This document shows, one piece after another, positions 1 to 6,200 of a DNA stretch of 10,748 nt. Under the pieces are notes generated by a model that was given only the letters and a program-made list of their open reading frames with translations, was not told the DNA's origin and did no database searches. The DNA is from Anaerobacillus sp. (GTDB lineage Bacteria; Bacillota; Bacilli; Bacillales_H; Anaerobacillaceae), in contig SKOL01000673.1 of NCBI GenBank assembly GCA_007120055.1, forward strand, positions 1-10,748, given 5' to 3'. Numbering within the stretch: position 1 is the first letter of the stretch; the number at the start of each line of letters is the position of its first letter. A program made the translations under genes and the position numbers.

Positions 1-826
1 TATTTATGTTTGAATTAGCATAAAGAGTACGTGAGCCAGCAACATCTTCAATTTCATTGAAAATAAATGAGCCGTTTTTAGCAAATAAAAAATCAATACC
101 AACAAAACCTAGATCATCCTCATTAAACTGATCGATTACTTTTTTTACAGTCGCCTTTTCTGTATCGGAAAGCTCGTAAAGCTTGGCATTGCCTCCTAAC
201 GAATAGTTGGCCCGGAAATCATAATCACAGTAACGGAGAATAGCTGCGATAATTTCGCCACCAACGACAAAAACTCGGACGTCTCTACCAGGGACATCCC
301 CCATTTGTTGAATAATTAACTCGTTTCCTTTTACTCTTTTTAGTAATTCGCTCACTTCTAGAGGGGATGTCGCTTTGTAGACTTCATTACCGCCACGACC
401 ATTCACTTCTTTTACAACAACAGGATAAGGAAATGGGATCATGGTCGGATTAAACTCATTACGAACGACAAATAACGTATCAAGCATCGGAATGCCTTTG
501 TTCGCTAAAAATTGATGGCTTCTCCCTTTATGATTACTAATCTCAGAAGTAAAGGCAGAATTAAAGACCTTTATGCCTAAGCTCTCAAGCTGCTTACTAA
601 GTATAGGATCATTATTTCGCAATACTACAAAATCAGGTTTTCGGAGTTCCGCTCCTTTGTGGTAAAGAAACAGCTCGTTTTGTATAACACCATAACTGAG
701 GTCTTCCTTTAAAATAAACTCAAGTTCAATATTCAGTTTTTCTGCTTCTTCAAGAAACCAGGTAATAAAGCCTTTGTTAATTAAGGCTCTTTCTTCGTTG
801 TAAATGAGCAAGCCTTTTTTATTCAT
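1..826 (-). CDS. ATP-grasp (RimK-like) ligase, 3' end cut by window edge
   Basis: The first 275 residues are visible and the frame stays open to base 1. It starts at an ATG at 824-826, preceded by a GGTAGGA ribosome site. The product resembles ATP-grasp ligases of the RimK/alpha-L-glutamate ligase type, which join an amino acid to a carboxylate through an acyl-phosphate. Residues 1-95 look like the N-terminal pre-ATP-grasp domain. VVVKEVNGRGGNEV (136-149) supplies the ATP-binding lysine and glycine-rich loop. RDVRVFVVGGEIIAA (181-195) is typical of RimK proteins. GIDFLF (243-248) and FNEIED (256-261) sit where the Mg-binding acidic and Asn residues are expected, although the usual E-V-N order is altered. 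The substrate cannot be read from the sequence. The gene is transcribed away from folC and the pilus genes, so a functional link is not implied. The family call is fairly sure; the specificity is unknown. Confidence 0.85.
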   Translation of the reverse strand, partial: MNKKGLLIYNEERALINKGFITWFLEEAEKLNIELEFILKEDLSYGVIQNELFLYHKGAELRKPDFVVLRNNDPILSKQLESLGIKVFNSAFTSEISNHKGRSHQFLANKGIPMLDTLFVVRNEFNPTMIPFPYPVVVKEVNGRGGNEVYKATSPLEVSELLKRVKGNELIIQQMGDVPGRDVRVFVVGGEIIAAILRYCDYDFRANYSLGGNAKLYELSDTEKATVKKVIDQFNEDDLGFVGIDFLFAKNGSFIFNEIEDVAGSRTLYANSNIN

Positions 827-875
827 TATGTATTCCTACCTAACGTTTAAATTTTCTTGCTGTAAACACATCGTT

Positions 876-906
876 ATTATACACTATCCAATAGTATACA
901 AGTTAA
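876..906 (-). promoter_or_regulatory. Candidate sigma-A promoter of the ATP-grasp gene with overlapping palindrome
   Basis: On the minus strand a perfect TATAAT (complement of 876-881) lies about 50 nt upstream of the ATG. The -35 is weak: AACTTG at 899-904 gives 17-nt spacing, TTAACT at 901-906 gives 19. An inverted repeat, TATAC (878-882) and GTATA (894-898) with inner TAT/ATA arms, overlaps the -10 box and spacer. That is where a repressor could block RNA polymerase. The promoter is inferred from consensus only, and no regulator family was recognised. Confidence 0.45.
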
Positions 907-941
907 TGAATTTCATAATGCTTACTTAACGCCACTAGGAC

Positions 942-980
942 CTACATCTTGTTGAGATAATCGTTCTCAAAAATATGTAG
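942..980. repeat. 39-nt imperfect inverted repeat in the divergent spacer
   Basis: Outer arms CTACAT (942-947) and ATGTAG (975-980) and inner arms TTGAGA (952-957) and TCTCAA (965-970) are perfect complements. They are separated by a 4x4 internal region in which the two middle positions can also pair, around a 7-nt centre. There is no T-run on either side, so it is not an intrinsic terminator. It lies between the two divergent genes and could be a regulator binding site or an RNA hairpin. Its function is unknown. Confidence 0.6.
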
Positions 981-999
981 ACGGTTGTGGCCAGTTTAT

Positions 1000-1008
1000 T
1001 GGTATTAT
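1000..1008 (+). promoter_or_regulatory. Weak candidate extended -10 promoter for folC
   Basis: TGGTATTAT matches the extended -10 pattern TGnTATnnT. It lies about 84 nt upstream of the folC ATG. No convincing -35 is present: TAGACG at 978-983 is 19 nt away and overlaps the inverted repeat. Nearby TTGACT (1013-1018) has no good -10 at 16-18 nt. A promoter for folC must lie in this spacer or leading into it, because the upstream gene is divergent, but its exact position is uncertain. Confidence 0.25.
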
Positions 1009-1076
1009 GAAATTGACTCAAGTAACGAAACATAATCGTAAAGAAGTTTATAAAGATATTTTTAATTTATGTGAAA

Positions 1077-1083
1077 AAGGAGA
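1077..1083 (+). promoter_or_regulatory. folC: Ribosome site that fixes the folC start
   Basis: AAGGAGA is followed by 8 nt and then ATG at 1092. A GTG at 1071 in the same frame would add seven residues but would place this ribosome site inside the coding region. It also has no ribosome site of its own. Confidence 0.85.
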
Positions 1084-1091
1084 TTTTTTTC

Positions 1092-2369
1092 ATGATTACA
1101 TACGAAGAAGCTTGTGACATTGTATTTTCTGCTAAAAAATTTGGAATTTGTTTAGGGCTTGAGAGAATGGAAGCGATGTTAAAAGAACTTGGTCACCCTG
1201 AACGTAAACTAAAGTCAATACACCTCGCTGGTACGAATGGAAAAGGTTCAACTTTGACATATTTGAAAGCGGTTTTTATGGAGGCGGGGTATAGCGTTGG
1301 AACATACACGTCTCCGGCTATTCAAAAGATAAATGATAAAATTCGAATGAATGGGGAAGAAATTTCTGATGAAAACTTTGCTCACCTTACCGAACAGCTC
1401 ATCCCTGTCATCGATAAGTTAAAAAGAACAAACTTAGGGGCACCAACGGAGTTTGAAATTTTAACGGCAATGGCTTTTCAATATTTTGCAACGATTGCAA
1501 AGCCAGACATTGTTCTCGTCGAAACAGGTTTAGGAGGAAGACTGGATTCAACGAATGTTATCAAACCTTTACTTTCAATCATTACGTCGATTGGTCATGA
1601 TCATATGGACTTACTTGGCAATACAATTAGTGATGTAACACGTGAGAAAGCAGGGATTATTAAACATCGTATTCCAGTTATTTCTGGCTGTAAACAAGAA
1701 GAGGCGAAACAAGTGATCAAGGACCGGTCTCAAGAAGAAGCAGCCGAACTATTTCAGTTAGAAGAAGACTTTTTTTGTGATCGGAACGGTGAAACGTTCG
1801 CTTTTACGTTTAAACAATATTATTATGAAAACTTAGAGGCAGGGATGCTCGGAGCCCATCAACAAGAAAATGCCTCTCTTGCGATAATGGCACTTCTCTA
1901 TCTTAATCAAACCGAAACTTTTAATATTAATGAAAATGAAATCTATAACGGTTTAATAAAAGCCAAAATTGCAAATCGCATTGAAATCGTCCAACAAAAT
2001 CCGACGATCATTTTTGATGGCGGTCATAACAAGGAGGGAATGGAAGCTTTAAGTGCAACACTTTCTAGTACTTTTTCCGATAAACGAATTGTCATTCTGT
2101 TTTGCGCAATGAAAGATAAAGATTTAAAAGCGATGCTTCAACCTATTACTGAAGTCGCGTCCGAAATCATTTTGACAGGCTTTCCGTATGAACGTGCAAT
2201 GGATCCTCATGAAGTTATTAAGAAGGTTACATTAAAAAATAGTAAAGTTATCGAAGATTGCAGAGAAGCTTTTCACGTGATCACTACAAAACTAACAAAT
2301 AATGATGTTTTTGTAGTTACAGGATCGTTGTACTTTTTAAACTATGTTCGTAGCATAATACAAAGATAA
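1092..2369 (+). CDS. folC: Dihydrofolate synthase / folylpolyglutamate synthase
   Basis: This cytoplasmic Mur-ligase-family enzyme adds glutamate to dihydropteroate and/or to reduced folates, using ATP. The 425-residue length is normal for bacterial FolC. The start is ATG 1092, with AAGGAGA 8 nt upstream. The ATP-binding loop GTNGKGST is at 47-54, preceded by IHLA. YTSPAI (72-77) is the usual folate-side motif. ETGLGGRLDSTN (144-155) and GHDHMDLLGNT (168-178) followed by EKAGIIK (185-191) are strongly conserved in the family, including the region of the modified lysine. FDGGHN (308-313) begins the C-terminal ligase domain (DGAHN in most members). In Bacillus, folC commonly sits beside late-competence or pilus genes, and here it leads directly into prepilin genes with a 40-nt gap. 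It is therefore probably co-transcribed with them. Whether it has one or both activities cannot be told from sequence alone. Confidence 0.97.
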   Translation: MITYEEACDIVFSAKKFGICLGLERMEAMLKELGHPERKLKSIHLAGTNGKGSTLTYLKAVFMEAGYSVGTYTSPAIQKINDKIRMNGEEISDENFAHLTEQLIPVIDKLKRTNLGAPTEFEILTAMAFQYFATIAKPDIVLVETGLGGRLDSTNVIKPLLSIITSIGHDHMDLLGNTISDVTREKAGIIKHRIPVISGCKQEEAKQVIKDRSQEEAAELFQLEEDFFCDRNGETFAFTFKQYYYENLEAGMLGAHQQENASLAIMALLYLNQTETFNINENEIYNGLIKAKIANRIEIVQQNPTIIFDGGHNKEGMEALSATLSSTFSDKRIVILFCAMKDKDLKAMLQPITEVASEIILTGFPYERAMDPHEVIKKVTLKNSKVIEDCREAFHVITTKLTNNDVFVVTGSLYFLNYVRSIIQR

Positions 2370-2409
2370 AAACAAAATTTTGTTAAAGAAAATATGTAGG
2401 GGAGACTAA

Positions 2410-2919
2410 ATGCGTAAATATGTATTTAATAACAATGGGCTTACTTTATTGGAAATAGTATTGGCATTTGCGATTTTAACTATTGTAGTAACGTTTGTTT
2501 TAGCTCTTTTCCCACAAGCTGCTATTTTTAATCAAAAGACAGATCAAACTTTAACAGCATTTAATATTGCTAGGGAAAAACTTGTGATAATAGAACAAAT
2601 CAATAAACGGAGTAATAAAGAGTTAAATATAGATAATAAAGCGTTTCTAATATCTGAGGGAAATAAACTTGAAATACGAGATTTATCCCGAAACTACCCA
2701 CCATTCTCAAGGTTAAATTTAACAAGTGATGTTGTTGATAACGAAGAAAAATACGTATTGACAACAGAAGATGGGGAGTATTTTACAAAATTAACATTTA
2801 TGAAAGAACCTGATACGGACAGTCAAAGTGTTATTTATCTTTATAAAGTTTATGTCGAGGTAGAAGATAATGATGGAAGAGTAATTAGGGTATATGGATA
2901 TATACAGATTCCAAGTTGA
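2410..2919 (+). CDS. Type IV prepilin-like protein (PilV/GspI-like minor pilin)
   Basis: This 169-residue protein carries a class III signal: a short leader with Arg/Lys near the N-terminus, then G10 | L11-T-L-L-E15. That gives Gly at -1 and Glu at +5 of the mature protein, followed by a hydrophobic helix to about residue 34. A prepilin peptidase would cleave after G10 and methylate L11. The rest is a small polar domain, helical at first (FNIAREKLVIIEQI, 51-64) and then beta-rich, with no recognised motif and no cysteine. The PilV/GspI-like call rests on gene order and on the helix after the membrane segment, so the subtype is tentative. GGGGAG ends 5 nt before the ATG. The gene follows folC by 40 nt and precedes another prepilin by 13 nt, consistent with an operon of minor pilins. 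Confidence 0.88.
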   Translation: MRKYVFNNNGLTLLEIVLAFAILTIVVTFVLALFPQAAIFNQKTDQTLTAFNIAREKLVIIEQINKRSNKELNIDNKAFLISEGNKLEIRDLSRNYPPFSRLNLTSDVVDNEEKYVLTTEDGEYFTKLTFMKEPDTDSQSVIYLYKVYVEVEDNDGRVIRVYGYIQIPS

Positions 2920-2932
2920 AAGGGAGTGTCAT

Positions 2933-3403
2933 ATGTCTAATAATGAAAAGGGAATTACATTGGTAGAAGTTTTGGCTGCATTAGCACTGTTATCAATCGT
3001 ATCTATTATAACTTGGAACGTTTTAATTCAAGGGTCAATATTTTCTCAAAACATTCGAACAAATACTTTGATCCAACAAGAAGCAAATATCATTATTAAT
3101 TCCTTAACTAGGGTTCATCAATTATCATCACCTTACTATCAAATTACGGTTGAAAGTAACTCGAATTCGTCGTTTTTATTAATTGAAGGAAATAATACAA
3201 TAATGTTTGATAACCCTAATTTTCGATACTCGATAGAAATATTTGACGAGTTGGGGAATGTTGTTAGTGGAGAGGGTGAAAACGAGGTTATTTATAAAGT
3301 TGATCCAAATAAAGAAGACCTCGATATTCGTATTATAATAGGTGATATTCAAAATAATAAATTAAACTATGAAGTGAAAACAATTTTTTCAAAACTACGT
3401 TAA
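2933..3403 (+). CDS. Type IV prepilin-like protein (PilW/GspJ-like minor pilin)
   Basis: This 156-residue prepilin has leader MSNNEKG, cleavage expected after G7, and mature N-terminus I-T-L-V-E with Glu at +5. A hydrophobic helix runs to about residue 30. An ATG-initiated frame could begin at 2894, inside the previous gene. However, AAAGGGAG (2920-2927 region) lies directly before ATG 2933, and starting there puts the prepilin signal at the right distance, so 2933 was chosen. The post-membrane segment QQEANIIINSLTRVHQ resembles the helix in PilW/GspJ/ComGF-type minor pilins. The remainder is predicted beta-rich and unrecognised. It lies 13 nt after the first prepilin and is followed 12 nt later by the PilX-like gene. 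That order (PilV-, PilW-, PilX-like) mirrors minor-pilin sets that prime pilus assembly in other bacteria. Confidence 0.87.
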   Translation: MSNNEKGITLVEVLAALALLSIVSIITWNVLIQGSIFSQNIRTNTLIQQEANIIINSLTRVHQLSSPYYQITVESNSNSSFLLIEGNNTIMFDNPNFRYSIEIFDELGNVVSGEGENEVIYKVDPNKEDLDIRIIIGDIQNNKLNYEVKTIFSKLR

Positions 3404-3407
3404 GGAG
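3402..3407 (+). promoter_or_regulatory. Ribosome site that fixes the PilX-like start
   Basis: AAGGAG overlaps the TAA stop of the preceding prepilin and is 8 nt from GTG 3416. An in-frame GTG at 3407 overlaps the ribosome site itself and cannot be the real start. The overlap suggests translational coupling between the two genes. Confidence 0.8.
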
Positions 3408-3415
3408 TGAAACTA

Positions 3416-4810
3416 GTGGGTCATATCAAAAATGAAAGAGGATCAGCATTAGTGTTTGTACTCCTCTTAACGGTCATATTTACAATTTTATTAGTTTCAT
3501 TATCTACAGCGATTATTAATAATGCAAAGCAAATAAGTAAAACAGAAGGCGATCTTCAAACGACATCACTCGCAGAAATGGGAGTTAATTATCAAAAAGC
3601 AAGAGTGCTAACGAAATTAATTAATGTTGTAAATGATCCCGATGTGCAAAATGAAATAAATACTCAATTTCAACAATATATTAACGAATTAAATTTAACA
3701 GAGGAGCTTTATGAAACTAAAAAAGAGGAAATTAATCATCAGCTAAAAGAAATCGTTCTCCAAGTATGGACAGAAGCTCTTCAGTTTTTGCAAGAGCTAG
3801 ATCAAAATTTAATAAAAAATATTGATGTTACTAGTTCATTTGAAATAAGAGATCATTTAACAATTACAAATGACCAAGGAATTCTAGTATCTTTCACTAG
3901 CATAGGAAACACTCATGATAACTCGACTTCACTTAAAACAATGTTAGATGTTCCTATTACTTCATCGTCGATTTTTTCAATTGAATTTGTTGAAGGCGAT
4001 GACGGGAATGAACCGAATGTTCCTGGAATTGGAACTGGGATTTTTAATCCAGACTATTTTATTGGTGAACCAGAGCTATTACCACTGTGTCCAACAAATA
4101 TGGCGATTACAACAGACTGTAGATATGAAGGAGATTACACGGTTTTTAGTGGCTCCGTACTAGATGAACGGAAACTACATATTACTGGAAGCTTAACTTT
4201 GCCAATTAATATGAATAATTCTAATACAAATTCAACAATTTGGGTTTCCGAAGATTTTACTATTACGGATTCTAATAACATTAATAGTACAGACAACTTA
4301 ATTATTCGTGTAGGTGGCGATGCTGATTTTGGGTCAGGAAACATAAATAATTTTTCAAATTCAATTCTTGTAGTATTAGGTAATGCTACATTTGGTGGAC
4401 ATTTTAACAATATGGGGAGAGATGGAAGATCTATTATCTTTATTGGTGGGAGAGAAGGTGAAATTATAAGTTTTGGCGGGCATGTTGATATAGAGGATGG
4501 CATTTTATATGGTGGAGAAGATACTAAAATAACTAACAATCTATCAGTTGCTTCTAATTCGAAAGTTTGTATTAATGGAGATCTCGAAGTTGGCGGAAAC
4601 ATACAAACTAATTATGAAAATATATTTGCAATGTCTACAAATCACCCCTCAAGGGTAATTACCGACCCAGATGCACTTAAACAAAATTGTGCAATAGAAG
4701 AAATTCAAGACGATGTTCATAGATTAATCCCTATAATTTCAATGGATGCGGATTTTAATATCGAAGATTTGTTTGATATGTCTACAGAATATAACTATAT
4801 TTATAATTAA
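3416..4810 (+). CDS. PilX-like pilus protein with large C-terminal beta-helix-like region
   Basis: This 464-residue protein uses a GTG start. Its N-terminus, NERGSALVFVLLL then a hydrophobic helix to about residue 33, is like PilX-type minor pilins. These have Gly before the helix but no Glu at +5 (here Phe14). A long helical stretch follows (about 45-135, Gln/Glu/Leu-rich). Then comes a beta-rich exported part. From about 240 to 400 there are repeating short strands separated by Gly/Asn turns (for example IRVGGDADFGSGNI, LVVLGNATFGGHF, SVASNSKVCINGDLEVGGNI), which look like rungs of a beta-helix. Only four cysteines occur (225, 235, 385, 425), suggesting two disulfides outside the cell. Much longer than classic PilX, it is plausibly the pilus tip protein or an adhesin. 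The PilX-like call rests on the N-terminus and position; the tip role is inference. It is the last gene before a terminator. Confidence 0.75.
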   Translation: MGHIKNERGSALVFVLLLTVIFTILLVSLSTAIINNAKQISKTEGDLQTTSLAEMGVNYQKARVLTKLINVVNDPDVQNEINTQFQQYINELNLTEELYETKKEEINHQLKEIVLQVWTEALQFLQELDQNLIKNIDVTSSFEIRDHLTITNDQGILVSFTSIGNTHDNSTSLKTMLDVPITSSSIFSIEFVEGDDGNEPNVPGIGTGIFNPDYFIGEPELLPLCPTNMAITTDCRYEGDYTVFSGSVLDERKLHITGSLTLPINMNNSNTNSTIWVSEDFTITDSNNINSTDNLIIRVGGDADFGSGNINNFSNSILVVLGNATFGGHFNNMGRDGRSIIFIGGREGEIISFGGHVDIEDGILYGGEDTKITNNLSVASNSKVCINGDLEVGGNIQTNYENIFAMSTNHPSRVITDPDALKQNCAIEEIQDDVHRLIPIISMDADFNIEDLFDMSTEYNYIYN

Positions 4811-4864
4811 AAAAAACTACACACCCAATTTCATTATATTCAAAAATTAAGATGAGTTCACATC

Positions 4865-4914
4865 AGGTGACTTTTTAGGCAAATGATAAAACTACCTAAA
4901 GAGTCATCTCTTTT
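4865..4914 (+). terminator. Rho-independent terminator after the minor-pilin unit
   Basis: AGGTGACTTTTTAGG (4865-4879) pairs with CCTAAAGAGTCATCT (4895-4909) over 15 positions, 13 Watson-Crick and two G-U. The 15-nt loop is A-rich, and CTTTT follows the stem. It begins 54 nt after the PilX-like stop. The T-run is short and the loop is large, so termination may be partial and let some transcription reach the motor genes. No T-run exists on the other strand, so it works only for plus-strand transcription. Confidence 0.75.
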
Positions 4915-4951
4915 GAGTTAAATGATAAGCTTTTCGATATCTAGATATATT

Positions 4952-4981
4952 TTGATTTTAATTCGTATAAGAATGTATTAC
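4952..4981 (+). promoter_or_regulatory. Candidate promoter for the motor-gene unit
   Basis: TTGATT (4952-4957) and TATTAC (4976-4981) are spaced by 18 nt. They lie downstream of the terminator and about 46 nt before the TTG start at 5028. A second TATTAT follows at 4982-4987 without a matched -35. The match is moderate. The best support is the need for a promoter after the terminator. A 12-nt perfect palindrome, ATATCTAGATAT (4937-4948), lies just upstream of the -35. Confidence 0.4.
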
Positions 4982-5027
4982 TATTATAGGTAATAAGACA
5001 TAGAATTAACGGAAAGGTGGACAACCG

Positions 5028-6104
5028 TTGATTGAATTTATATTAGCGTTTATTGTAGCAATGTTGCTGTTTTTTTTACTCAGTATTATTCCAACAAAAT
5101 TTAGTACAAGTATATTAATAAAAGTTGTGGTTGTTTCTTTCGTGATTTTTATATTAACGAAATTACTTCACGAGTTGTATCCTTTTTACGTTGCGATCGC
5201 TGCTTTTCTATTTTTAATTATTTATTTTGCTTTTGTTATTTCAAAGCAACCTGATTTTAATAAAAAAATTAATTCAAGGCTTCCAATGAGCAGTGGAGAA
5301 ATAGAAAGTTCAGCCGAACGTAAAAATGTAACAGTTTCTTCGCTAGGAATAAAAGCTGGAAGTGATCAGGCTTTCGGAAGACTTGATCAAGAAAGTATTG
5401 ACGCAATTATAAAAGCTACGTCAGATGATAGTCATACGAGTGAGCTAATTGAAGAAAATAAAGAAGTGATTGAAAAAGATGAAGAAAAGCCTTTGGCTCC
5501 TGACTCACAACAAACAAGTAAAGAAGATACTACTAATGAGATAGAAATAGTCGATTTATTAGCTCCGAAAGATGATTTAAATTATAATGTTGAACACCCT
5601 TCTACTCATGAGCCTGAAATGGCTGAAACTGAACTAACAAATGAAATTGAAAATGCTATTGATCAATTTATGAAAGACGAACTGCAACTTAATGATAAAG
5701 TAAACAAACACGATCAAAATAAAGAGGATGAAGTCGATACATCAAATGATCTTGAAAATAGTGAATCATCCAATGATGAACTGTTTGACTTAGGAACTGC
5801 TCACGATGAAGAAGTATTAGGTGAAATATTTGAAGGAAGCATGAGAAAAATATTAATCGAAGAAGATTCAAGAGATAAAGTAGATGATCAAAATCAAGAA
5901 TTATTGTTAATAGATCGTCGTTTAATTGACGAAGTTGATGAGGTTAATGAGAAACAATTAGAAACAGATGTTAAGTTTATCGAACAAACACCGAAAAAGC
6001 AGGACAAAGAAAATTTAGACGCAGGTGATAATGTTCAGGAGAAAAAAGAATCAATTTTAAAGAAACGCTCAAAGCTCTTTGAGCAATTAGAAAAAGATTT
6101 ATAA
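5028..6104 (+). CDS. Membrane protein with long acidic cytoplasmic tail, unrecognised family
   Basis: I do not recognise this 358-residue protein. It begins at TTG 5028 with AAAGGTGG 7 nt upstream. Residues 3-21, 27-45 and 51-72 are three hydrophobic helices separated by short loops (IPTKFST, HELYP). Residues 73-358 are hydrophilic and very rich in Asp and Glu, low in aromatics and without cysteine, so likely largely disordered with some helical segments. A more conserved-looking patch is VTVSSLGIKAGSDQAFGRL (101-119). Amphipathic stretches around 205-222 and 255-278 could be binding motifs, and the C-terminus is basic and helical (KKESILKKRSKLFEQLEKDL). It opens the transcription unit containing pilB, pilT and pilC and is followed 96 nt later by the VanW-like gene. 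A role as an inner-membrane scaffold or regulator of the pilus machine is only inference from position. Low confidence in function, high confidence that it is a gene. Confidence 0.85.
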   Translation: MIEFILAFIVAMLLFFLLSIIPTKFSTSILIKVVVVSFVIFILTKLLHELYPFYVAIAAFLFLIIYFAFVISKQPDFNKKINSRLPMSSGEIESSAERKNVTVSSLGIKAGSDQAFGRLDQESIDAIIKATSDDSHTSELIEENKEVIEKDEEKPLAPDSQQTSKEDTTNEIEIVDLLAPKDDLNYNVEHPSTHEPEMAETELTNEIENAIDQFMKDELQLNDKVNKHDQNKEDEVDTSNDLENSESSNDELFDLGTAHDEEVLGEIFEGSMRKILIEEDSRDKVDDQNQELLLIDRRLIDEVDEVNEKQLETDVKFIEQTPKKQDKENLDAGDNVQEKKESILKKRSKLFEQLEKDL

Positions 6105-6185
6105 CCTTTCTTTGGGTGTGTTAAGTGAAACGACTGTTTGAATACGTGATTGAAGGTGTCGCTCATTGTTAAGTAAGTATAGATG

Positions 6186-6192
6186 AAAGGAG
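6186..6192 (+). promoter_or_regulatory. Ribosome site that fixes the VanW-like start
   Basis: AAAGGAG is 8 nt before TTG 6201. An in-frame ATG at 6183 would lie upstream of this site and has no ribosome site of its own (the preceding bases are TTAAGTAAGTATAG). TTG is therefore the better start despite being the rarer codon. Confidence 0.75.
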
Positions 6193-6200
6193 AAGTTGGT

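Noticed and set aside
952..970. Fur-box-like site TTGAGA...TCTCAA
   Set aside because: The half-sites resemble Fur targets but are two bases too far apart for the 7-1-7 pattern, and the centre is not symmetric.
1071..1091. Upstream GTG start for folC
   Set aside because: It would place the strong AAGGAGA site inside the gene. ATG 1092 is correctly spaced from it.
2369..2384. AAAA-N5-TTTT ComK-type box and palindrome AACAAAATTTTGTT
   Set aside because: A single AT-box only. ComK sites need two at set spacing, none was found nearby, and such matches are common in AT-rich DNA.
2894..2932. Upstream ATG start for the second prepilin
   Set aside because: It lies within the preceding gene, has no ribosome site and puts the prepilin signal too far in. 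ATG 2933 has AAAGGGAG.
4135..4602. Minus-strand open frame of 155 codons inside the PilX-like gene
   Set aside because: It is a shadow of the coding strand, with low-complexity Pro/Ser/Leu content and no ribosome site. The other minus-strand frames inside 5689-10494 are the same.
6125..6172. Short GTG-initiated 15-codon frame before the VanW-like gene
   Set aside because: It has only a weak GGGTG upstream and no recognisable peptide. It is too short to support.
6183..6200. ATG start for the VanW-like gene
   Set aside because: It has no ribosome site upstream, while AAAGGAG lies just inside and points to TTG 6201.
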